Under the pieces are notes generated by a model. That model was not told where the DNA came from. It worked only from the letters and a program-made list of their open reading frames with translations, and made no database searches. Positions 27,082 through 33,857 of a stretch of DNA of 64,000 nucleotides are shown here, piece by piece. Made by a program: the position numbers and the translations under genes. The stretch comes from Scandinavium manionii (lineage in GTDB: Bacteria; Pseudomonadota; Gammaproteobacteria; Enterobacterales; Enterobacteriaceae), in contig NZ_JALIGC010000038.1 in assembly GCF_024764775.1 (NCBI RefSeq), positions 1 through 64,000 of the forward strand. The letters run 5' to 3'. Numbering within the stretch: position 1 is the first letter of the stretch; each line of letters starts with the position of its first letter.

Positions 27082-27840
27082 TCAGGCTTTGTCGTCACCA
27101 GCCTCTGTGCCGCCGAAACGACGCTCTCGATTGGCAAAGGCATGCAACGCCCCTTCAAAGTCTTGTTCATCGAAATCGGGCCAGAGAACATCTGTAAAGT
27201 AAAGTTCGGCATAGGCAATTTGCCACAACAAAAAGTTACTAATGCGATGCTCTCCCCCTGTCCTAATTACTAAATCTACGGGAGCCAGTTCATGCATGCA
27301 GATTTGCTGACCCAGCAAATCTTCGGTGATATCGTCAGGACGCAACAGCCCTTCCTGGACTTGTGTAGCAAGATGCTGAACTCCCTGAATAATGTCCCAG
27401 CGCCCACCATAATTCGCAGCAATATTCAGTGTCAGTCCGGTGTTGTTCCCGGTCAACGCTTCTGCTTTGCGAATACGCTCCTGTAAACGGGCGTTAAAGC
27501 GGCGAGTATCACCGATAATACGCAAGCGTACGTTGTGTCTGTGCAGGCTTTTTACTTCACTATCCAGCGCCCAAACGAACAGTTCCATCAATGCGCTGAC
27601 TTCCTGCTCAGGGCGATTCCAGTTCTCACTGCTAAAGGCATAAAGCGTTAACGCCTCAATACCGTTATTTGCCGCAAAAGAGACGGCACGACGCACCGAT
27701 TTTGCTCCGGCTTTATGGCCGAAGGCACGGATCTTGCCTTGTCTCTTCGCCCAGCGACCATTGCCGTCCATAATGATGGCCACATGATGGCAGCCGTGGG
27801 ATGGCAGGTTCTCGCTGATTGGTTGGTTAGCAGACAACAT
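27082..27840 (-). CDS. uppS: Undecaprenyl diphosphate synthase
   Basis: cis-Prenyltransferase that adds eight isopentenyl units to farnesyl diphosphate, making the lipid carrier for peptidoglycan and O-antigen. The signature IIMDGNGRWA (catalytic Asp near residue 25) and a distal RTGGEHRISNF motif bind the pyrophosphates. 252 aa, one fewer than E. coli because the doubled start Met is absent. It lies between dxr and cdsA, placing isoprenoid supply and use side by side. Confidence 0.97.
   Translation of the reverse strand: MLSANQPISENLPSHGCHHVAIIMDGNGRWAKRQGKIRAFGHKAGAKSVRRAVSFAANNGIEALTLYAFSSENWNRPEQEVSALMELFVWALDSEVKSLHRHNVRLRIIGDTRRFNARLQERIRKAEALTGNNTGLTLNIAANYGGRWDIIQGVQHLATQVQEGLLRPDDITEDLLGQQICMHELAPVDLVIRTGGEHRISNFLLWQIAYAELYFTDVLWPDFDEQDFEGALHAFANRERRFGGTEAGDDKA
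27181..27207 (-). promoter_or_regulatory. Candidate sigma-E promoter inside uppS (for cdsA-rseP)
   Basis: On the minus strand GAACTT (27202-27207) is followed by a 16-bp spacer and TCTGG (27181-27185), four of five matches to the sigma-E -10. It lies inside uppS, about 110 bp before cdsA. It would give sigma-E control of rseP, which releases sigma-E. Confidence 0.35.
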
Positions 27841-27898
27841 AACGCGTTATTAGTCCATGAAAAGGAATTAGCGGTACCGGAATACAGACGCTTAGCGC

Positions 27899-27923
27899 AA
27901 AAAAGCCGTGTAAATCCACGGCT
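27899..27923 (-). terminator. Terminator-like hairpin between dxr and uppS
   Basis: On the minus strand AGCCGTG and CACGGCT form a 7-bp stem followed by T6. It stands between dxr and uppS, so it could end dxr transcription or attenuate readthrough into uppS. Confidence 0.65.
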
Positions 27924-27928
27924 CCCTC

Positions 27929-27956
27929 GATAACACTTTGCCGTTACAGTGTTATC
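27929..27956. repeat. 9-bp inverted repeat in the dxr-uppS gap
   Basis: GATAACACT (27929-27937) and AGTGTTATC (27948-27956) are perfect inverted repeats with a 10-bp loop. A further half-copy, ATAACACTG, lies at 27971-27979. No U-tract follows. It may be a protein-binding palindrome or an mRNA hairpin; no known regulator is recognised. Confidence 0.6.
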
Positions 27957-28026
27957 GGATGGCGCAGACTATAACACTGAAGCCCAGCGCTAACAAATGC
28001 CTGCGTGCCCGTTGCACGGATAATCA

Positions 28027-29223
28027 TCAGCTTGCGAAGCGCATCACCTGCTGGTTTGCGACACTTCTTGCACGCGCGTCGACTTCCATCACCTCATCCA
28101 CACCTTCTGGCTCTTGCAAATCCAGAATTGACAGGACCTCGAGGTTCACGGCAGCAATGTCCGTGAAGTGAATTTTCGACGTCAGAAATGCCTCAACGCT
28201 CACTTCATTGGCGGCGTTCAGCGCGGTAGTTGCCGCCTGGCCCTGATCAAATGCGTCCATTGCCAGCTTCAGGCACGGGTAACGCTGATAATCAGGCTCT
28301 GCAAATGACAGTTCGCTTAATGCTTTGAAATCCAATGGATTAACGCCAGACTCAACGCGCCCCGGCCAGGCCATAGTATGGGCAATTGGCGTGCGCATAT
28401 CCGGCTCACCAAGCTGGGCCAGCACGCTGCCGTCACGGTAGCGCACCATCGAATGAATCACAGACTGCGGATGGATAATGACTTCCATCTGTTGAGCTGA
28501 GGCATTAAATAGCCAGCGTGCTTCTATGTATTCCAGACCTTTATTCATCATGGTGGCAGAATCGACTGAAATTTTACGTCCCATCGACCAGTTCGGATGA
28601 CGACAGGCCTGATCCGGCGTCATATCGCGCAGTTCAGACAAAGGCGTTTCACGGAACGGGCCACCAGATCCGGTAAGCAGAATAGACAAAACGCCATTCT
28701 GCTCAAGGGAAGCGTAACCCAGCTGATTTTGAATTGTTTCCGGTAAACTCTGAAAAATGGCGTTGTGCTCGCTGTCGACTGGCAGCAGACGCGCCCCACT
28801 CTCTTTCACGGCGTCCATAAACAAACGTCCACAGGTGACCAGCGACTCTTTATTGGCAAGCAGAATGGTTTTTCCGGCGCGGATAGCCGCCAGCGTCGGC
28901 ATCAATCCTGCGGCACCGACAATCGCCGCCATCACCTGGTCGACATCATCCAGCGCAGCGACATCGCAGGCAGCCTGTTGGCCGCTCAGAACTTCCGTCT
29001 GGCTCCCGTGCTGACGCAGAGCAACAATCAGCGCAGCGGCGCTTTGTGCATCGTCCATAACGGCGTATTGCGGGGAGAACTCAAGGCATTGCTCAACCAT
29101 ACGCTCGACGTTTTTCCCGGCCACCAGCGCGGTAACAGAGAAAAGGCCGCGATTATTACGCACCACATCCAGCGTGCTACAGCCGATAGAGCCTGTGGAG
29201 CCCAGAACGGTTAAATGCTTCAT
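28027..29223 (-). CDS. dxr: 1-deoxy-D-xylulose 5-phosphate reductoisomerase
   Basis: Second enzyme of the MEP isoprenoid pathway (DXP to MEP, NADPH, Mg/Mn), the target of fosmidomycin. The NADPH-binding GSTGSIG lies at 8-14. Metal ligands sit in the DSEHNA motif (about 150-155) and E231-type glutamate in NKGLEYIEA. 398 aa, as in E. coli. It lies upstream of uppS in the same orientation, 91 bp after frr. Confidence 0.97.
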   Translation of the reverse strand: MKHLTVLGSTGSIGCSTLDVVRNNRGLFSVTALVAGKNVERMVEQCLEFSPQYAVMDDAQSAAALIVALRQHGSQTEVLSGQQAACDVAALDDVDQVMAAIVGAAGLMPTLAAIRAGKTILLANKESLVTCGRLFMDAVKESGARLLPVDSEHNAIFQSLPETIQNQLGYASLEQNGVLSILLTGSGGPFRETPLSELRDMTPDQACRHPNWSMGRKISVDSATMMNKGLEYIEARWLFNASAQQMEVIIHPQSVIHSMVRYRDGSVLAQLGEPDMRTPIAHTMAWPGRVESGVNPLDFKALSELSFAEPDYQRYPCLKLAMDAFDQGQAATTALNAANEVSVEAFLTSKIHFTDIAAVNLEVLSILDLQEPEGVDEVMEVDARARSVANQQVMRFAS

Positions 29224-29314
29224 GAAAAATCCGAAGAAGAAAGTCTAAAAAGCAAAACGCCGCCAGTAAAACCCGAAGGTTTCCTGAACGGCGTTCATCA
29301 GATAACGTCAGAAA

Positions 29315-29872
29315 TCAGAACTGCATCAGTTCCGTTTCTTTTTCTGCCAGCGCCGCGTCCACTTTCTTGATAGCGGCGTCGGTCATTTTCTGCACATCGT
29401 CCTGGGAGCGACGGTCATCATCTTCGCTGATCTCTTTGTCTTTCAGCAGCGCTTTAACTTTATCGTTCGCATCACGACGGACGTTACGCACGGAAACACG
29501 CGCTTGTTCTGCTTCACCGCGTACGATCTTGGTCAGATCTTTACGACGTTCTTCAGTCAGCGGAGGCAGCGGAACGCGAATGTCGGTGCCCGCAGAGCTC
29601 GGGTTCAGACCGAGATCGGACGCCATAATCGCTTTCTCAACGGCCGGGCTCAGAGAGCGATCGAATACGTTGATTTTCAGGGTACGGGAATCTTCTACCG
29701 TCACGCTTGCCAGCTGACGCAGCGGAGTCGGTGTACCGTAGTATTCGACAACGATGCCATCGAGCAGGCTTGGAGAAGCACGGCCCGTGCGGATTTTGCT
29801 GATCTGGTTTTTGAATGATTCTACGCATTTTTCCATGCGCACTTCGGCATCTTTTCTGATATCGCTAATCAC
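29315..29872 (-). CDS. frr: Ribosome recycling factor
   Basis: Splits post-termination ribosomes together with EF-G. 185 aa with the three-helix-bundle plus small beta domain of the family. MISDIRKDAEVRMEKCVE at the N-terminus is typical. The start is GTG at 29872, as in E. coli. A hairpin-bearing leader of about 60 nt and a -10 TATACT precede it, so it probably has its own promoter downstream of pyrH. Confidence 0.97.
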   Translation of the reverse strand: MISDIRKDAEVRMEKCVESFKNQISKIRTGRASPSLLDGIVVEYYGTPTPLRQLASVTVEDSRTLKINVFDRSLSPAVEKAIMASDLGLNPSSAGTDIRVPLPPLTEERRKDLTKIVRGEAEQARVSVRNVRRDANDKVKALLKDKEISEDDDRRSQDDVQKMTDAAIKKVDAALAEKETELMQF

Positions 29873-29912
29873 GTTACGAATCCTTGAAATCTTGTCTCAG
29901 GCTGACCATACG

Positions 29913-29946
29913 CCACACTCGCCGATTTGCGAGTGTGGTAAGTATA
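29913..29946 (-). promoter_or_regulatory. frr promoter region and leader hairpin
   Basis: A -10 TATACT (29941-29946, minus strand) lies about 70 bp upstream of frr with no strong -35. Right after it a perfect 10-bp stem CCACACTCGC/GCGAGTGTGG with a 6-nt loop (29913-29938) would form at the very 5' end of the frr mRNA. It lacks a following U-tract, so it is not a terminator. Confidence 0.5.
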
Positions 29947-30036
29947 GCCCGTATAATTCCTGGCGCCGAAAAGGGCGGCCTGGTAAGCATCGCAAAATTA
30001 AAGCGGAATCTTACCTTTATTTGTTGTTTACGGAAA

Positions 30037-30762
30037 TTATTCCGTAATTAATGTACCTTCTTTCTCACCCATCACCACGCGACGCAGCGCGCCTGCTTTG
30101 TTCATGTTGAAGACACGAATCGGCAGTTTATGGTCACGAGCCAGCGTGAACGCAGCAAGATCCATCACTTTCAGCTCTTTATCCAGTACTTCAGCGTAGC
30201 TCAACTGATCGTACATTGTCGCAGAAGGATCTTTTGCCGGGTCAGCGGTAAATACGCCGTCGACTTTGGTGGCTTTCAATACCACGTCCGCTTCAATTTC
30301 GATGCCCCGCAGGCAAGCTGCGGAATCGGTGGTGAAGAACGGGTTACCGGTACCGGCGGAGAGGATAACGACGCGGTTATTACGCAGCAGACTGATAGCC
30401 TCTGCCCAGCTGTAGTTATCACACACACCATTCAGCGGAATGGCGGACATCAGGCGGGCGTTCACATAGGCGCGATGGAGTGCATCACGCATAGCCAGGC
30501 CATTCATGACGGTTGCCAGCATGCCCATGTGGTCGCCCACAACGCGGTTCATACCCGCTTTTGCCAGACCCGCACCACGGAAAAGGTTACCACCACCAAT
30601 CACCACACCGACCTGGATCCCCAGTTCGACCAGTTCTTTAATTTCCTGCGCCATACGATCGAGAATGCTGGCATCGATACCGAAGCCTTCAGTTCCCTGC
30701 AGTGCTTCGCCACTGAGCTTAAGCAGAATGCGTTTGTAGACGGGTTTTGCATTGGTAGCCAT
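30037..30762 (-). CDS. pyrH: UMP kinase
   Basis: Hexameric bacterial UMP kinase of the amino-acid-kinase fold (UMP to UDP, activated by GTP, inhibited by UTP). In E. coli it also takes part in pyrimidine repression of carAB. 241 aa. The glycine-rich GGGNLFRG segment around residue 56 and the C-terminal DHKLPIRVFNM motif are typical. It stands alone, after the tsf terminator and before frr. Confidence 0.97.
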   Translation of the reverse strand: MATNAKPVYKRILLKLSGEALQGTEGFGIDASILDRMAQEIKELVELGIQVGVVIGGGNLFRGAGLAKAGMNRVVGDHMGMLATVMNGLAMRDALHRAYVNARLMSAIPLNGVCDNYSWAEAISLLRNNRVVILSAGTGNPFFTTDSAACLRGIEIEADVVLKATKVDGVFTADPAKDPSATMYDQLSYAEVLDKELKVMDLAAFTLARDHKLPIRVFNMNKAGALRRVVMGEKEGTLITE

Positions 30763-30875
30763 ATTTCTTTCCTGGGACTGTCAACGTTTGAAAGGGGTAA
30801 ATTCTGGCGACAAGGATATGTCGCGCATCAGTACAAGCCTATAGGAGCCTGACTAATTTTTACTTAATGGGGCTC

Positions 30876-30902
30876 AAAAAGAAGCCGCCCTCAGGCGGCT
30901 CC
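30876..30902 (-). terminator. tsf terminator
   Basis: On the minus strand AGCCGCC/GGCGGCT forms a 7-bp stem followed by a T-rich tail (TCTTTTT), just after the tsf stop. Confidence 0.85.
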
Positions 30903-30912
30903 TTGTCGATCA

Positions 30913-31764
30913 TTAAGACTGCTTGGACATTGCAGCAACTTCTGCTGCGAAGTCAGTCTCAACTTTCTGGATACCTTCGCCCACTTCAAAGCGGATGAAG
31001 TTAGTCACGGTAGCGTTGTTCTCTTTCAGGAACTGACCAACGGTCTTGCTTGGTTCCATAACGAAAGGCTGGCCGGTCAGAGAAACTTCGCCGGTGAATT
31101 TCTTCATGCGGCCTTCAACCATTTTCTCTGCGATTTCTTTCGGCTTACCGGACTGCATCGCGATATCCAGCTGTACCTGGTATTCTTTTTCTACCACGTC
31201 AGCAGACACGTCTTCTGGGTTTACGAATTCTGGCTTGCTAGCTGCGATATGCATTGCAACTTGCTTAACCAACTCTTCGCTCGCGCCTTTAGCAGACACC
31301 AGAACACCGATGCGAGCACCGTGCAGGTAGCTACCCAGCACTTCGCCTTCCAGAGCAGAAACGCGACGGATGTTGATGTTCTCACCGATTTTAGCAACCA
31401 GAGCAACACGTTCTTCTTCGAACTGTGCTTTCAGAACTTCAACGTCAGTGATTTTGCCAGCAACTGCTGCATCCAGAACTTTGTTAGCGAAAGCCTGGAA
31501 ACCGCCGTCTTTAGCAACGAAATCAGTCTGGCAGTTAACTTCCAGAATGATGCCGTAGTTGCCATTGATCTTAGTGATGATCACGCCGTCAGCAGCAACG
31601 TTGCCTGCTTTTTTCGCAGCTTTGATAGCACCAGATTTACGCATATTTTCGATTGCCAGCTCGATGTCGCCATTAGCTTCAGTCAGGGCTTTTTTGCAAT
31701 CCATCATGCCTGCGCCAGTACGTTCACGCAGCTCTTTAACCAGGGAGGCGGTAATTTCAGCCAT
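30913..31764 (-). CDS. tsf: Elongation factor Ts
   Basis: Guanine-nucleotide exchange factor for EF-Tu. The N-terminal domain (RERTGAGMMDCKKAL) and the TDFVAKD core motif (about 80-86), which inserts next to the EF-Tu nucleotide site, are intact. 283 aa. It is second in the rpsB-tsf operon, separated from rpsB by an attenuator hairpin. The sequence ends MSKQS. Confidence 0.98.
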   Translation of the reverse strand: MAEITASLVKELRERTGAGMMDCKKALTEANGDIELAIENMRKSGAIKAAKKAGNVAADGVIITKINGNYGIILEVNCQTDFVAKDGGFQAFANKVLDAAVAGKITDVEVLKAQFEEERVALVAKIGENINIRRVSALEGEVLGSYLHGARIGVLVSAKGASEELVKQVAMHIAASKPEFVNPEDVSADVVEKEYQVQLDIAMQSGKPKEIAEKMVEGRMKKFTGEVSLTGQPFVMEPSKTVGQFLKENNATVTNFIRFEVGEGIQKVETDFAAEVAAMSKQS

Positions 31765-31822
31765 TCTAAAATCCTCGGGAAATTGAAACCGCCCGGCGTA
31801 AGGCCAAACGGTTATAAAAGTG

Positions 31823-31848
31823 AAAAAGGGGCCGCTTAAGAGGGCCCC
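31823..31848 (-). terminator. rpsB-tsf intercistronic attenuator
   Basis: GGGGCC/GGCCCC forms a 6-bp stem with a 9-nt loop followed by T5 on the minus strand, in the 120-bp gap between rpsB and tsf. A partial terminator at this site is known in E. coli and sets the S2:EF-Ts ratio. Confidence 0.8.
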
Positions 31849-31884
31849 TATCCATACTCGGTACTAATAAGGGCTTAAACCTTA

Positions 31885-32610
31885 TTATTCAGCTTCTACG
31901 AAGCTTTCTTCCGCCTGAGAAGCCAGATCCTGAGAACGGCCTTCACGTACGGTCTGAGCAACGGCATTCAGATACAGGCTAACTGCACGGATTGCATCGT
32001 CGTTACCCGGGATAACGAAATCAACGCCATCTGGATCAGAGTTGGTATCAACGATAGCAAATACTGGGATACCCAGGTTGTTTGCTTCTTTGATAGCGAT
32101 GTGCTCGTGGTCTGCATCGACAACAAACAGTGCGTCCGGCAGGCCGCCCATGTCTTTGATGCCGCCCAGGCTGTTTTCCAGCTTGCCCAGCTCACGAGTG
32201 CGCATCAGCGCTTCTTTCTTGGTCAGCTTGTCGAAGGTGCCGTCCTGAGACTGAGTTTCCAGGTCTTTCAGACGCTTGATAGACTGACGAACGGTTTTCC
32301 AGTTAGTCAGCATACCGCCCAACCAGCGATGGTTCACGAAGAACTGATCGCAGTTCAGAGCAGCTTCTTTTACCGCTTCGCTTGCTGCGCGCTTGGTACC
32401 AACGATCAGAATCTTACCTTTGCGAGAGGAGATCTTGTTCAGTTCAGCCAGAGCTTCGTTGAACATTGGTACAGTTTTCTCAAGGTTGATGATGTGAACT
32501 TTGTTACGCGCGCCGAAGATGAAAGGCTTCATTTTCGGGTTCCAGTAACGGGTCTGGTGACCGAAGTGTACACCAGCCTTGAGCATGTCGCGCATGGAAA
32601 CAGTTGCCAT
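31885..32610 (-). CDS. rpsB: 30S ribosomal protein S2
   Basis: Small-subunit protein S2, 241 aa as in E. coli. N-terminal MATVSMRDMLKAGVHFGHQT and the internal coiled-coil segment (about 100-155) are typical. It is first in the rpsB-tsf operon. A long leader (32611 to about 32776) precedes it, consistent with S2 autoregulation at the RNA level. Confidence 0.98.
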   Translation of the reverse strand: MATVSMRDMLKAGVHFGHQTRYWNPKMKPFIFGARNKVHIINLEKTVPMFNEALAELNKISSRKGKILIVGTKRAASEAVKEAALNCDQFFVNHRWLGGMLTNWKTVRQSIKRLKDLETQSQDGTFDKLTKKEALMRTRELGKLENSLGGIKDMGGLPDALFVVDADHEHIAIKEANNLGIPVFAIVDTNSDPDGVDFVIPGNDDAIRAVSLYLNAVAQTVREGRSQDLASQAEESFVEAE

Positions 32611-32776
32611 GTTTAAAACCTCTATATAAAAGTTGGGGTTATGCCTCCACGTATCCCATACGACCGACCCCTAAGGGCACCCCGGCGTATGTGCCGATAC
32701 GTGTGTGTTATTACACAATGTGAGATTTGTCGCTGCCAGACCGTTTCTGTGTATTTCAAACGGAATGGAAGTTCGG
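32611..32776 (-). ncRNA. rpsB mRNA leader (S2 autoregulatory region; K-12 tff locus)
   Basis: This is a leader of about 165 nt between the rpsB promoter and the ATG. It is part of the 320-bp gene-free interval 32611-32930. In E. coli the same region is annotated as the tff RNA and carries the conserved S2-binding element that represses rpsB and tsf. GC-rich inverted segments (for example around 32665-32700, GGGGTG/CACCCC-like arms) suggest structure. No separate small-RNA promoter or terminator is evident. Confidence 0.55.
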
Positions 32777-32781
32777 CGCGC

Positions 32782-32810
32782 TTTATACCATAAATTGCGA
32801 GCGGAAACCA
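32782..32810 (-). promoter_or_regulatory. rpsB promoter
   Basis: The minus strand reads an extended -10 TGGTATAAA (hexamer TATAAA at 32782-32787) followed by a GCGCGCC discriminator typical of stringently controlled promoters. The -35 (TGGTTT, 32805-32810) is weak. The sequence closely resembles the known E. coli rpsB promoter. Confidence 0.65.
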
Positions 32811-32930
32811 ATAAATGTTGGTGCGAAGCGCTGTAATGATTCTCAATTTGGCAGTCGATAGCGACGGCTGTTACCATTGTCAGCACTTACACTCGTATTG
32901 CCGATAAATCGGCCTCGATGGACAGAATTC

Positions 32931-33725
32931 ATGGCTATCTCTATTAAGACCTCAGAAGAAATTGAAAAAATGCGCGTGGCGGGCCGTCTGGCTGCCGAAG
33001 TGCTGGAAATGATCGAACCGTACATCAAGCCAGGTGTCAGCACCGGCGAGCTGGATCGTATCTGTGACGATTACATCGTAAATACTCAGCATGCGGTCTC
33101 CGCCTGCTTGGGCTATCACGGCTTCCCGAAATCCGTGTGCATCTCTATTAATGAAGTGGTGTGCCACGGTATTCCGGATGACGAAAAGCTGCTGAAAGAT
33201 GGCGACATCGTTAACATCGACGTGACCGTCATTAAAGATGAATACCACGGCGACACCTCCAAAATGTTCATCGTCGGCAAACCGACCATCCTCGGCGAGC
33301 GTCTGTGCCGTGTGACGCAGGAAAGCCTGTACCTCGCCCTGCGTATGGTGAAGCCGGGTATCCGTCTTCGCACACTGGGTGCAGCCATTCAGAAATTTGC
33401 AGAAGCGGAAGGTTTCTCCGTGGTACGTGAATATTGCGGGCACGGTATTGGCCGCGTGTTCCATGAAGAACCGCAGGTTCTGCACTATGATGCTGATGAC
33501 GGCGGCGTAGTACTTCAGGCCGGGATGACGTTCACCATCGAGCCGATGGTCAACTCTGGCGACTACCGTATCCGCACCATGAAAGATGGCTGGACGGTGA
33601 AAACCAAAGACCGGAGCTTGTCTGCACAGTACGAGCATACTATTGTGGTGACAGACAACGGCTGCGAAATAATGACGTTACGCAAGGATGACACTATCCC
33701 GGCGATAATCTCGCACAACGAATGA
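32931..33725 (+). CDS. map: Methionine aminopeptidase, type I
   Basis: Removes the initiator methionine from nascent proteins; essential. Metal ligands D97, D108, H171, E204 and E235 are all present in their usual motifs (NIDVTV, HGDTSK, GHGIGR, FTIEP, YEHTI). The start at 32931 (MAISIKTSEEIEKM, 264 aa) matches E. coli, and upstream in-frame codons are not conserved. One local stretch (around 184-212, YDADDGGVVL and NSGDYRIRT) differs from K-12, as does GRVFHEE. It diverges from rpsB. Confidence 0.97.
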   Translation: MAISIKTSEEIEKMRVAGRLAAEVLEMIEPYIKPGVSTGELDRICDDYIVNTQHAVSACLGYHGFPKSVCISINEVVCHGIPDDEKLLKDGDIVNIDVTVIKDEYHGDTSKMFIVGKPTILGERLCRVTQESLYLALRMVKPGIRLRTLGAAIQKFAEAEGFSVVREYCGHGIGRVFHEEPQVLHYDADDGGVVLQAGMTFTIEPMVNSGDYRIRTMKDGWTVKTKDRSLSAQYEHTIVVTDNGCEIMTLRKDDTIPAIISHNE

Positions 33726-33730
33726 TAAGA

Positions 33731-33753
33731 AGCCGGCGAAAGCCGGTTTTTTT
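33731..33753 (+). terminator. map terminator
   Basis: CCGGC/GCCGG stem with a GAAA tetraloop and T7 tail, 7 bp after the map stop. Confidence 0.85.
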
Positions 33754-33755
33754 AT

Positions 33756-33824
33756 GGCGGGCGTCCTGCCCGCCCCCCTCCGGGCCGCCGCAAGCGACGT
33801 TAAAAATCGCTCCCGGCGATTTTT
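33756..33824 (+). repeat. Two further hairpins between map and glnD
   Basis: GGCGGGC/GCCCGCC (33756-33774) and AAAAATCGC/GCGATTTTT (33802-33824) follow the map terminator, making three stacked inverted repeats in a 130-bp gap. The last has a T-run and could terminate transcription in either direction just before glnD. Confidence 0.6.
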
Positions 33825-33857
33825 TATGGGTAATCGTTTTTTCTTATGGGTGGCGCA

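Noticed and set aside
32877..32930. 18-codon N-terminal extension of map
   Set aside because: The residues are not conserved and the 264-aa start at 32931 matches the family exactly.
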